DNA from: Symbiodinium natans
Lineage: Eukaryota; Sar; Dinophyceae; Suessiales; Symbiodiniaceae
DNA: 48,654 nt
Assembly (NCBI GenBank): GCA_905221605.1
Contig: CAJNDS010000838.1
Location: 12,501 to 61,154, forward strand
Direction: 5' to 3'
Below, in pieces: positions 19,509 through 30,200 of this stretch. The translations under genes were made by a program, and so were the position numbers. The notes beneath the pieces were generated by a model. It was not told the origin of the DNA. It worked only from the letters and a program-made list of their open reading frames with translations, and made no database searches. How positions within the stretch are numbered: the stretch's first letter is position 1; the number at the start of each line of letters is the position of its first letter.

Positions 19509-21044
19509 TCAGCCCGTTCTGGTAGGTCTCAAGCTTCGCTGTTGCCCACCATGCCCATATAGCGACTGTCCACCGGCTTCTCGACAGCACCTGCACAACG
19601 TCCTCTGCGACACCTGGTCCACATTGCGAAGACCCCAGCATCCACGATGCCAGTGATAGCAATCTCCTCCAGGACCATGGTACAAGACCCCATCGAACGG
19701 AACCTGCACCACCGTCGGTGCCAAAGCCGGTAGCATCTCATGCGTCTGAACCCCAATGTCTCTTCGTACAGGACGTTCAGGAAATAGGGCTGTAGGATCC
19801 ACGGCAACCACTCGATTGGCCGGAGCACTGCTTGCCCTCGGTCCAACTCCACCAGGTTCGCCCAAACCACCCACACGCACTGAGGTCACCCCATCTCTCA
19901 CCTGCACTGATGTCGAGGGTCCAGCTTCACGACGCTCTGGAAAATACTTCGCAGCCAAATGACGAAGCCTCTCTTCTTCCTCCAGGCTCCTCGCTTTGGC
20001 CAGCAACGCCAACACTTCACGGTGTTCGGCCTTTTCTCCCGATTTCATCGCCTTCAAGCTCACGACTTTCTTCGTAGAACCCTTCAAGCATTCCCACACG
20101 GCCACCACAGCTGTAACCAGTATCAAGATCACCAGCCACATCTCCCAGTCTGAAGCCAGAGCTTCTTTCAGCTGCCCAGAAGTCGTCGCGTCACCCTTAA
20201 CCCCACACACCATAGAGCACATCGTAGCTAACTTCAGCGCCCAATCAGCCTGGAACTTCACCCCTGCTTCTAGCGTCCTGCTGTTGCTACTGTTGACTGC
20301 TGCTGCGGGTTCACGACTGCTGTTGACTGCTGCTGCTTCAAGACTGCTGTCGACTGCCGTGGGTTCGAACTTGACCTGCTTCTGTCCACGTAGTACACGA
20401 AGCTCAGGGGGCCCATCTCGCAAACTCCATTCGTCGAAGACCTCCTGAAGCCTCGCCTGGGGCACTTGTTTTGTCAAAACATCTGCGAGCTGTCCCTGTC
20501 CTGGCTGGTGCTCCAACTCGATCTGGCCCGTGGCGATCATCTCCCGGATCCAGTGATGTCGGAGTTTGAGGTGTCTCGTCCTCCACGATCCCTCCCCAGT
20601 CAGAACTCCAATCGCAGCTGTGGAATCCACCTTCACCACGGTCCGTGCTGGCTTTAGTCCCAAGTCTTCCAACACCGACCTCACCGCTCGAAGCAAAGCC
20701 ACCCCATCGGACACCGCGATCACCTCCGCCTCGGCACTTGACAAAGCGGTCAGTGATTGCTTCGAAGCCTTCCAAAGGATCGGATGACCCCTCCAAAAGA
20801 CAACAGCTCCTGAGTAACTTTGAGCAGCAGTGGGTGCAAAGCTGGCATCTGTAAACAGGACCAAGTCGTTGGCATGCTCGTGGTCCGGGCCCGGCAAGAA
20901 GAACTTCTTGTCGATGGTGCTGTTGGGATAGGCCACCATCTTTTTGCCCATCTTCACAGCCTCCCTTGCATTTCTCGTGACCAACGAAGACATCACTGCC
21001 ATTGGGAATGCCAAATCCGGCCGCCCACGTTGAGAAGCCCACAA
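19509..21044 (-). CDS. copia RNase H with C-terminal membrane and Cys/His extension
   Basis: The open frame begins inside the reverse transcriptase connection (LLWASQRGRPDLAFPMAVMS). RNase H motifs follow: LFTDASFAP, SSAEAEV, VDSTAA and RTRHLKLRHHWI (about 20,470-20,880), ending with ADVLTKQ, the usual copia terminus. About 300 residues follow that standard copia elements lack. They comprise a hydrophobic helix WLVILILVTAVVAVW (about 20,090-20,150), a charged coiled-coil-like stretch, a Pro/Ser linker, and YHGPGGDCYHWHRGC...LCRCC (about 19,590-19,700), probably metal-binding. The frame differs from the upstream pol frame, so this part needs a frameshift to be joined. The membrane segment could anchor the protein or mimic an envelope-like tail; its role is unknown. 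Confidence 0.85.
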   Translation of the reverse strand: MWASQRGRPDLAFPMAVMSSLVTRNAREAVKMGKKMVAYPNSTIDKKFFLPGPDHEHANDLVLFTDASFAPTAAQSYSGAVVFWRGHPILWKASKQSLTALSSAEAEVIAVSDGVALLRAVRSVLEDLGLKPARTVVKVDSTAAIGVLTGEGSWRTRHLKLRHHWIREMIATGQIELEHQPGQGQLADVLTKQVPQARLQEVFDEWSLRDGPPELRVLRGQKQVKFEPTAVDSSLEAAAVNSSREPAAAVNSSNSRTLEAGVKFQADWALKLATMCSMVCGVKGDATTSGQLKEALASDWEMWLVILILVTAVVAVWECLKGSTKKVVSLKAMKSGEKAEHREVLALLAKARSLEEEERLRHLAAKYFPERREAGPSTSVQVRDGVTSVRVGGLGEPGGVGPRASSAPANRVVAVDPTALFPERPVRRDIGVQTHEMLPALAPTVVQVPFDGVLYHGPGGDCYHWHRGCWGLRNVDQVSQRTLCRCCREAGGQSLYGHGGQQRSLRPTRTG

Positions 21045-24000
21045 CAGCTCTCCACAGCTGCTGTGCCTCTTTCACCATGCTCGGATCCTGCTCCTCCGTA
21101 GCACTCCCTTCTGGGATTTCCCTCGCCATTGGCAGCTTGCTGAAGGATTTGACTTCCCGGCTTCGAACCAACTCCTCAAAATAGCCCTGCTGACCCACAC
21201 AGTAGGTCCCATCGTCCAGCATGCTAATCTCCAGGCCCAGAAACCGGACAGGTGGTTTTCCTCGCTCCACCATCTCACAGCCATTGGTCTCCCATTGACT
21301 GCCCAACCATCCGAAGAACCCTCGCAAGATGGAATCCGGCCCAGCCGCCAAGACGTCGTCCACATAGAAGACCACCAAGCCCGTCAAAGTCCACGTTCCA
21401 GGCTTCTCCTCTTTCAGGACCTTGTAGAGGTTGACGTCCGTCAAGCAGCCTTCCAACTTCACCGGCTTCCCATCATCGTGCTTCCACTTCGCAAGCCTTG
21501 CCTTTGAGTTGCGATGGTCCGTCCACCACTTTGGCGATTTCTTGAAACCATAGACTGCAGCGTCCACGACCCACAGCTCCCCCTCCTCGGCCAGGCCAGC
21601 TCTGATCGCTGCCCGGGGAGGCTCCATTGCATACCCACGACCCGCTGGTAGTGGTGCAGCCAAGAAGGCGTTCTTCACATCATCCGTGCCAATGCTCCAC
21701 TTGTTGGCACTGGCTTCAGCGACCACAATCCGAACTCCATCGATTGTAGCTCCTGCCGCATAAAGATCACCCACCTCCAGGCCCTCATTGGCGAAGTTTC
21801 CACAAGCCACCGCCCGCACTCGACGTCGGTACTTCCCCTCCTCAGGCCTTGTGGGAGGCTTCACTGTGTACACAAGTTTGGACGGCACCACCACTGAGTT
21901 TGGATCGGCCCGGAAACGTCTCGCGTCTTCACCCCAAATTTTGTGGATAGCGTTCATGCCCACCATCGAGTCGACCTCCTTGGCCATAGGCTTTTTCCAC
22001 TTTTCAATCGCCTCACTCGCCTCCTTCGGGTCAACGGTGTGCACAACCTGAAGCACCTCGTCCTCCTTCAAGTCGTTCAGCAACGCTTCAATCCCTGGGG
22101 TGTAAAGGCCCTCAGAGGTAGCCTTCCTAAGCATAGGCTCCATCCAGGATTCCTCTGGCTCGCCCAGCTCCTCAAACTCAACCTCCTCAAACAACATCAT
22201 GTCGTCGACGATGAGCTTGTTCTCCCTCGCAGTTTCCACCCTCATTGGTGCCAAGCGAGGTTCACGATCATCTTGTCCAGGAGGGTCCCTACGTCCCATC
22301 CATGGCAACGCCGGCAATGGTGCCTCTTCCACCACCACCCTTCGGTCCCAGTACAGGAGATACTCCACCCTTCCAAGGAACATGTTGTACACCTGGACGA
22401 CCACCAACTCTTCCCAGTCCAACGTGTTCTCAGGCGTGGGGTCCACCACCGGAAACTCCTGCACATCCATGATGGTGACCAAATGCCTTCGGAATCCGTC
22501 CTCCGTGACCATGTAGACCTCAGGCTCAGTCTCCCAATCTTCCAACACCAACATTGGCACCACCTCATCTACGGTGTCATCCACGGGCAAAATCTCTCTC
22601 CACTGTCCACGAAAGGCGTCAATCACCTCTTGCCCGCTGTGAACGTCTGCTTCCCATCGTTCGTACTCATCCTCTTGAAGCCTCACAAACCTGGTGATCA
22701 GTTCCATCCTTCGATTCACCGGCTGAAGTGGTAAGGCATGAGGATTCGGTCCCGTGAACTTGTTCAAGCGAACCGAACTGCTGGGATCTCTCGGTTCCTG
22801 ATCTCTCGATCTAGACCTCTCCCTTGGATTCACCGTGAAGGTGGTATTGTTGGACATGATTGCTCCCGCTCTTGCTGGACCTGCAGGAACCGTAGAAGCT
22901 GCCCCCCGTGGTGGCAGTTCTTGCAACGCTCGAGTCATCTCGCTCTCGTGGATGTACTCCTCCCGCGTGGCCTCAACCCAGCTCACATAGAGGTACTTGG
23001 TGTCTCTCCTAGGCTCCACGTAGTACCCAAAGATTGCCGAAGTACCACCGGGGCCATTCCACACCATGGTGACCGTTGCCATGTAGATCAACCGATACCG
23101 AGGTGATCCAATCACCTGCTCGGTGACTCTCCTCTCCAGCACCGGCTCAGCATCCTCCGACAAGATGAGCTCCAAGCGATCCTTTTGCTTCCAGAACTGA
23201 TAGGCCAGATCCTCCTTCCTAGCAGCCTGGAACACTTGCCTTTCAGTCGGCAATGAGTCCATTCGCCAATTCACCGTGAACGGCTCAACCTCATGCCCTT
23301 CCAAGTACGCTGCCAGGACGTTGACGTCAGTAGTCATTCGCATTGGTCTCAACCGAACCTGCTGCTGCCCGTCACCACCAGACCCAGTAGCATGTTGAGG
23401 TACTTGGAAGCAACGTTGATCTCCCGAGTCACCCGTTGTCTCCTCATCCATGACTTCCTCCGCTGTGACGAAGCCCAAATCATTCAGCACCTCTTGCTCA
23501 TCACTCTTCACCCGGTGGAAGTCCCTGATGGAGTACGCCGCCACCACCAGCCGATTGCCTTCCCACTCCTGGGTAGCGTGCCATTTCCTCGGAAGAAACA
23601 CAATTGGTTGTCTCCGACCACCATCGTCCACAAACTCTTTGATGTGGCCCAACTTCTCCTTCAGCTCCACTGGGGTTTCACCTTCGGGCACTCCTTCAAC
23701 CCACAAACCTCCCTTTGTGAACTGAGAAATTGGCACCAGGTACGATGGCTGATGCTTGGAATTGTGGGAATCCCGATGCATCACCGTCTTCGAGTTCTTG
23801 AAGATCACGAAGGAATTCCACCTGCTGTCCAAGTGAGCAGTGCGGTTCTCGATGAAGCGATTGATCACCCTGGTGACATACGGGAACTTCCGGGTGTTGG
23901 CTCGAAGACCACCAATGCCCCCCCGGATGAACGCCCCCGACGACCAGGCCTTTTCTTCCTCCATATCCTCACCTGGTACGCACTTTCGAGGTGGAGGATC

Positions 24001-24900
24001 TCCTGGAAGTAGCTCGAACAGCTCCTCAACGATCTCCGACGTGATCTCCCACTCCTCGTACAAGACCTCGCGAGCAAACGCCTCAGCCTCCGAAACAGCA
24101 TCACCATCTTGCTGCTCCACTTCTACCAACTCGCCAGACACTGCACGGGCCATACGCGGTGGACCCTTTCCAGTCAGGCGACGTCGCACAGGACCGTCCC
24201 CTCCTCGGCACGGCTCATCCCCTTCATGGGGCGCTAAGGACTCGAAGACACCATCTCCAGGTTCGACTTCAGGAGGTCCAGGATCCACAAGGGCTGCCTT
24301 GGGCTTCACGTTCTTGGTATGCAAAAACGAGTCCTCTGCATACACCAGGTGGCCATCGTCCACCGAGTTGCTCAAGCCCAGGTACACTCCCTCGACCCAT
24401 CTAGGCTCAAACTCCCTTCGAACCGTTTTCCCTCCTGAGGCAAAAGGTCTCCGCTTCACCATCACCTTAGCTCCAAACGTCGTTGCCAGCTTTGACACCT
24501 GTGACAACGCTTTGGCCCGTTGTTGTGCCGCCACTGCTTCAGCTGCACATGGCCAGAACTTCAGGTCCAACCTCGCCGATGCCAAGGCTGTCCTAGCTCG
24601 CTGCTTGATTGTCTTGATGGCCGCCTCAGCGCCACCATTTCCTTGAGGTATTCCGGGCACACTTGTAGTCACCCGAATCGCTTGACCATGCAGCCATTGC
24701 ACCAAGCCCTTGTTGGTGAACTGTGCTGCCTTGTCCGAGTGGAAACGAAGAACAGGAAGGTTCAGGTTCCTGAGGTAGAGGACAATTCCCTGCACCACAC
24801 TGGCCACAGTGCTTCCCTTGATGTCGGCCAGTCCATGTGCAAACAAGAGGTTGGCTGCCTTCGGCGCCTTCACATCCTCCGGGATTTCTCTTGGCCTGGT
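20404..24900 (-). CDS. copia pol: integrase core (3' part), oxygenase-like insert, reverse transcriptase
   Basis: The frame has no start of its own; it continues from 46,202 across the insertion. Integrase Asp-2 lies in RFHSDKAAQF (codon 24,733-24,735) and Glu in GNGGAEAAIK (24,625-24,627). A possible double-stranded beta-helix oxygenase signature follows: His-Arg-Asp at 23,770-23,778, distal His at 23,578-23,580 and Arg nine residues later. About 350 residues of acidic and RS-containing linker come next. Reverse transcriptase has GTDDVKNAFLAAPLP and the catalytic YVDD at 21,355-21,366. After LWRAVVG near 21,040 the sequence leaves the conserved frame (the real continuation is in the 19,509-21,044 frame), so the last 200 codons are probably not native. 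Confidence 0.9.
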   Translation of the reverse strand, partial: TRPREIPEDVKAPKAANLLFAHGLADIKGSTVASVVQGIVLYLRNLNLPVLRFHSDKAAQFTNKGLVQWLHGQAIRVTTSVPGIPQGNGGAEAAIKTIKQRARTALASARLDLKFWPCAAEAVAAQQRAKALSQVSKLATTFGAKVMVKRRPFASGGKTVRREFEPRWVEGVYLGLSNSVDDGHLVYAEDSFLHTKNVKPKAALVDPGPPEVEPGDGVFESLAPHEGDEPCRGGDGPVRRRLTGKGPPRMARAVSGELVEVEQQDGDAVSEAEAFAREVLYEEWEITSEIVEELFELLPGDPPPRKCVPGEDMEEEKAWSSGAFIRGGIGGLRANTRKFPYVTRVINRFIENRTAHLDSRWNSFVIFKNSKTVMHRDSHNSKHQPSYLVPISQFTKGGLWVEGVPEGETPVELKEKLGHIKEFVDDGGRRQPIVFLPRKWHATQEWEGNRLVVAAYSIRDFHRVKSDEQEVLNDLGFVTAEEVMDEETTGDSGDQRCFQVPQHATGSGGDGQQQVRLRPMRMTTDVNVLAAYLEGHEVEPFTVNWRMDSLPTERQVFQAARKEDLAYQFWKQKDRLELILSEDAEPVLERRVTEQVIGSPRYRLIYMATVTMVWNGPGGTSAIFGYYVEPRRDTKYLYVSWVEATREEYIHESEMTRALQELPPRGAASTVPAGPARAGAIMSNNTTFTVNPRERSRSRDQEPRDPSSSVRLNKFTGPNPHALPLQPVNRRMELITRFVRLQEDEYERWEADVHSGQEVIDAFRGQWREILPVDDTVDEVVPMLVLEDWETEPEVYMVTEDGFRRHLVTIMDVQEFPVVDPTPENTLDWEELVVVQVYNMFLGRVEYLLYWDRRVVVEEAPLPALPWMGRRDPPGQDDREPRLAPMRVETARENKLIVDDMMLFEEVEFEELGEPEESWMEPMLRKATSEGLYTPGIEALLNDLKEDEVLQVVHTVDPKEASEAIEKWKKPMAKEVDSMVGMNAIHKIWGEDARRFRADPNSVVVPSKLVYTVKPPTRPEEGKYRRRVRAVACGNFANEGLEVGDLYAAGATIDGVRIVVAEASANKWSIGTDDVKNAFLAAPLPAGRGYAMEPPRAAIRAGLAEEGELWVVDAAVYGFKKSPKWWTDHRNSKARLAKWKHDDGKPVKLEGCLTDVNLYKVLKEEKPGTWTLTGLVVFYVDDVLAAGPDSILRGFFGWLGSQWETNGCEMVERGKPPVRFLGLEISMLDDGTYCVGQQGYFEELVRSREVKSFSKLPMAREIPEGSATEEQDPSMVKEAQQLWRAVVGFSTWAAGFGIPNGSDVFVGHEKCKGGCEDGQKDGGLSQQHHRQEVLLAGPGPRACQRLGPVYRCQLCTHCCSKLLRSCCLLEGSSDPLEGFEAITDRFVKCRGGGDRGVRWGGFASSGEVGVGRLGTKASTDRGEGGFHSCDWSSDWGGIVEDETPQTPTSLDPGDDRHGPDRVGAPARTGTARRCFDKTSAPGEASGGLRRMEFARWAP
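23545..23960 (-). other. 2OG/Fe(II) oxygenase-like domain inside copia polyprotein
   Basis: It begins about WSSGAFIRGGIGGLRANTR and ends about HATQEWEGNRLVVAAYSIR. Visible features are HxD (His-Arg-Asp), Asn two residues on, a Gly-Gly-Leu-Trp-Val strand, then His and Arg at +9 in WHATQEWEGNR. That spacing matches iron and 2-oxoglutarate ligands in AlkB/prolyl-hydroxylase-type folds. Family assignment is inferred from motif spacing only. Confidence 0.5.
24895..24900. repeat. Target-site duplication CCTGGT (left copy)
   Basis: Identical to 46,202-46,207. Keeping one copy restores the integrase reading frame. Confidence 0.88.
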
Positions 24901-24923
24901 CTGTCAAATTTCAAAAGTAAGGG
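24901..24923 (+). repeat. Left terminal inverted repeat
   Basis: Starts CTGTCAAATTTCAAA. Positions 16 and 19 differ from the right TIR. 24,924-25,281 holds no recognised gene and is subterminal DNA. Confidence 0.88.
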
Positions 24924-25281
24924 CTTTTAAGGTCGAGAAACATTTGGGCTGGGAAAAAAAAACTATGAGACTGTGCAACAGTCTAAATCATGCGATTTGC
25001 GGGCGAATGCTCAGTGGTCGCTTTTGCACACCAGCACTGAAGCTGACTCGGTGACGGCGACTGTGACTCTGGACAAAACTTGGGAGAGCACTGTGGCTCT
25101 ATCGCTTTGCGATGCTTGGATAAACACTGCGCTGTAGAGAGAGCTCAGGAGTCTATGCAATCCCCACTTAGACATACAAAGCTACTGTGACAGCAACGAT
25201 GTCACGCAAGAGGCCCTGCTGAGCTCAAAGCACGTGTCTGTACACATCAATTCATGTTCGTCTTGCAGGCATCGGCACTGC

Positions 25282-27211
25282 TCATCCTTTCTTGAAAAGC
25301 TTCTGCAAGGTAGGTCCTGGCAAGTGAATGTGAAAGGTACTGTCGATATGGACCAAGGTCCCCCCCCCCCCCCCCTTTCTCTGCGCCGTGTCCTTCCCTC
25401 GAGACTTTGCTTTCGCCGTGCCCTTTGGCGCTGTCACCCTGGGCTTCGCCGGCTGCGCCTTTTCCTGTGCTTTTCTTGCCCCTGTGGCACGCTTAGCCTT
25501 CTGGCTTTGGGGCTCCTGACGTTTGAAGCTAGGAATTCGCGCTCGCAAGCCTTGCCCATACCCTGCTCGTCCTTCGCCGGCGTTGACGACGTAGCCACGG
25601 TTCCTTGGGCATCAGATGCACATCACTAGCAGGACGTCGCATCAAAGCACAGGCATACCCTTCCGTCTCCGGCGCCTGCTGCTTTAAGTCCTTGTCATCG
25701 GCGCTCATTGTCATGCCTTCAGGTGAGTTTTTTTTGTTGTACACTTCAGGCTTCCCTCACTTTCAACGAAAAGCACACCAGCTTGCTGTCAGGGTTGCTC
25801 GGGGTCTCAGTCATGTTCGGCACGGTGCTCGACTGCGCCATCTGCTGGGTCTCAGTGCTCTCAGGATGAGCTGCCTGATGTCCAATGCTTGAGCTTCGTT
25901 TAGAGAAACGCCGCAAGAAACACACCCTGCCGGCCCTGCCGTGCCTCTACGGGCTTGATGTCAGGGTTGCTAGGAGCTTCCGACGTTGGAATCGGCACGG
26001 TGCCCGACTGCGCCATCTGCTCGGCCTCGGCGGCCCCAGTCCCAGGATCAGCTGCCTGATGTCCAACGCTTGAGCTTCGTTCAACTAAACGCAACCACAA
26101 AACACACCCTGCCTCCACGGGCTTGATGTCAGGGTTGCTTGGAGCTTCCACCGTTGGAATCGGCACGGTGCCCGACTGCGCAATCTGCTCGGCCTCGGCG
26201 GCCCCAGTCCCAGGATCATCTGCCTGATGTCCAACGCTTGAGCTTCGTTCAACTAAACGCAACCACAAAACACACCCTGCCTCCACGGGCTTGATGTCAG
26301 GGTTGCTTGGAGCTTCCACCGTTGGAATCGGCACGGTGCCCGACTGCGCAATCTGCTCGGCCTCGGCGGCCCCAGTCCCAGGATCATCTGCCTGATGTCC
26401 AACGCTTGAGCTTCGTTCAACTAAACGCAACCACAAAACACACCCTGCCTCCACGGGCTTGATGTCAGGGTTGCTTGGAGCTTCCACCGTTGGCATCGGC
26501 ACGGTGCCCGACTGCGCCATCTGCTCGGCCTCGGCGGTCCCAGTCCCAGGATCAGCTGCCTGATGTTCCCACGCTTGAGCTTCGTTCAACTAAACGCAAC
26601 CACAAAAACACACCCTGCCTCCACGGGCTTGTTGTCAGGGGGGTTGTTAGGAGCTTCCATCGTTGGAATCAGCATGGTGCTCGACTGCGCCATCTGAGGA
26701 TAATCTGCCTGATGTCCAATGCTTTAGCTTGGCTTAGATAAAAGCAGCAGACAAACACACCCTGCCTCTTCTACCGGCTTGATGTCAGGGGGGTTGCTAG
26801 GAGCTTCCGCCATCGGAACGGCGGTCTCAGGATAAGCTGCCTGACGTCCAACACATGAGCGTGCTTAGACAAAAACAACAAAGCTCAAACCCGGCGTGAT
26901 ACGACAGGGCATTCAGCTGAGGGTCGACTGCCGGCGAGTCCTTGACTGCCGGCCCAGCGTCCGCCATCGGCACAGTCTCCATCGGCACAGTCCCCACCTC
27001 TGTCATCTGGACGTCAGTCTGGGGCAGTGGGGCGCCAGCCTCCTCCATCGTCTCCTGTCGGATGAGCATCGTCTTTAAACTTTAAACAAAAAAACGGTGG
27101 AGGCACCCTGCCTTCGCATTGCTTGCTTCAATCTTGTTAGCGCCAGCGGCGCCCTCGGCTGTGGCAATCTTTGCTTCCTGAAGTTTAACACGTCGCACAA
27201 GAAACCTATAA

Positions 27212-27243
<32 letters not shown>

Positions 27244-30200
27244 CCACACACCCACACACCCACACACACACACACCCACACACACACACACCCACACACA
27301 CACACCCACACACACCCACACACCCACACCCACACACACCCACACACACACACACACCCACACCCACACCCACACACACACACCCACACACACACACCCA
27401 CACACACACACACACCCAACAGCGCGTGGCGCAAACAACAATCTACATAATGGCTGGCCTTCGGCTGCTCCTGTTCTGCAAAGAACTTCGCAAGGTCTGA
27501 ATACCAGGAGATGAGATCTTGCAGCAAGTCAGCGCTTTCATCTCCAAACGCCCAATCCTCATCGAGCGCCTCGAGATCGCCTGCAAACCATGTGTCGGCG
27601 CAATACTTCCGGTAGCCAGCGAAGTTCTCATGATGCTCAACGTGCGCGCAAAGAGCGGCCAGGTCCTCGTCGCTCATTGAGTCCAGCCGGGCACGAATAG
27701 CTGCATCAGTCGTCTGGGCTGCCAGGCCAATCAGATCTGCATCCTGAACTAGGTGTCCGACGAGCGGGTCCGCAGGGGCCTTGGCGCGCTCCGCTTCGAG
27801 TTCTTCCTCGACCTCGGCCTTCTTTGAAAGCATCATACTGCCGTCGCCATTCGTGATTGCCGTTCGGTCTTGCTGCGAAGATAGGCTCAGGTCGTCTAGA
27901 GCCAAAGCCCCCTCGCCCTCGTCCTGACCAAACTTCAGCGGCTTGAGTGCCACAGACATAATCTCTGCGCCCAAGTCCCTGGGCTAGGCAGGCACAGACT
28001 CAGACTCAGCTCAGACAGACAGGTAAACACGTACGGCTACAAGACAAACATGCTGCGCAGGTGCGCAGAGAAGACAGTCCTGTAAAGCTTGTACAGCAAG
28101 TAGTCCCTGGGCTTTGCGAGGCACACCGTTGCGCGGGCACCAATGTTGTTGCTCCCGCCTGAACGCTCAACTGTCAGTGAGCAGGCCGGAACGTAAAGCA
28201 AGTCTCCTGGCAGCAACGTGCCCACGCGCAGGCTCTGCATGCGTGTTGGCAGCTCGGTGTCTGCAAAGATATCCAGCGATGTGATGAAGGACATCACGTC
28301 CTGTCAAGATTCGACACTCACTGACTCACTCGACCAAGTTAGAAAAACTCATGCGTTATGTGGCCTGCAAGCATGGCTGGTCGGCGGCACCGACGCAGGC
28401 GTCGGCGCCGACTGTTTTTGCCTGGATCGTCTGCTTGTACATGTCGGTCGCTTCCCACAAATCCATGACGGCTATCATTTTCTCCCCAACGGCATGGTAG
28501 TGCATTGAAGCCAGGCCCATGGGCAAGAATCCTGCGTAGGTGCTTCCCTGAGCAAAAGCAGTCATAGCAATGCCTGCAACTTTCAAGTGGTTCTTTTGCT
28601 TGGCACGCTCATCGTGGCCGAGCTCAGCAAACCTCAAACCATCACACATCACAATCACACCTACCAACAGCAAGACGCAGAATGTCGTGGCACTTGGGTC
28701 TTGGGCTGGGGTACTGGCTTTTCAGCAAGCCGATCTCGATTGAGAATCTGCAGGTTGAACATCTTCCGCTTGTCCAGCTCTCGCATGATCAAGCTATCGA
28801 AGCCCAGCACATGCGCCGGCGCCGGCGCCATCCGAACCTGGCGGTCCGGCAACGGGGTTGTAGATTTCGGGTCGTGCTTCGCGATCCTGGTCTCGAACTC
28901 TGAAGCAAAGGCCGTGAGGTCTTTCGAGAACTTCTTTGCATACGTCTTGGCTTCCTCGTCACTGCAGCCCGGCGAAGCCTTCACATGTCCAACAACGCGT
29001 CTCGCCCTACCGTAACACGACACTCAATTCAAGCTAAGCGACATCCATTACCTTCTTGATAGTGCCCTTTCTCAGACGCGCCAGAACTGACACGCTGCCT
29101 CTGCTGTACTTGAGCACTTGGGAATTGAGACGTCGGTGCTTCGGAGTAAACAGCAACCTAAGTGCATCAAGTAGCCCCCTGTGGTAAGGATGCGGTCCAA
29201 GAAAAGCTCCAGATCCGCGCACACATCAAATCCCAAGCTCCTGTCGAAGCCACCAGCACTGATGCACTTGATGAGTTGCAGGTCGCCGTCAGTCACCTCT
29301 GCTGCTGACTTGGGCCCCTTGCGCCTGCGTTTGTTGGCTCTGTTCGCGCCGTCTGCGCCATCCAAAGGCGCGTCTGCGGCACCAGGGCCCTCGGCTGCTG
29401 CCGCTGCCGCTGCTGCTGCCGCCTTGGCGTCGGCAGACTTTTGTTTGGCGGCCTCCGCGTCGGCCTTTCTTTTGGCTTTCCGCTCATCTGCCAGACGCTG
29501 TTTTTCCTGGGCCCTCTTCTCTCTTTCCTTCGCTCGCCGCTCGGCCTCCAACTCTTGCTCTCTTGCCTTCTTCATAGCAACCATGTTTGCACGCCAGGAG
29601 GTTATCTCACGAACGAGCGCTGCAGCGACCGTTTGTAACACTTGCAGGCTTTCCTTGTGAACGGCCGCCAGCTCATCGACCGCCGCAGACGTGCGCTGCA
29701 AGTCCAGAGCCACAGACCGCGTGTAGTTGATCTGGCCAACCGTTTGCACGGCTTGCGCCTGCCAGTCTTGCTCAGCGAAATAGGCATCCGTTCTCAACTG
29801 CGCAAGCATTTCTCCTGAGTCCCTTTCACACGGTCTCGTCTGGTCTGCGTTGGCGAGCATCTGCAGACACTCTTGGCGGACCTTGATTGTTCTCACGCTG
29901 TCATCTTTGCTGAGAGCCATTTCGATGCTGTTGTCATAGGCTTGGGCAGCTTCCTTCAGCGCATCTGGCGCTTGCCTAAGTGCTTGTTTGTGGGAGGCCA
30001 TCACGCTCGTGTAGAGCTTCAGGGTGTCCTTGCGAGCCTGGCTGGCTGCAACTTGAGGGAGCTTGGCTCTGGCCTTGGGCTTGGCCGCCACTCTACGTCC
30101 CTGGACCTTCGCAGCAGGAACCAATGCCACAGGCGCGTTGCTTCCTTGCACTGCTGATTTTGTCGATTCAAGCTGCGGCACGGACACTGTCATCAGGCAG

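Noticed and set aside
21943-24646. Long plus-strand frames (up to 268 codons) opposite copia pol
   Set aside because: Antisense shadows of the conserved polyprotein on the minus strand.
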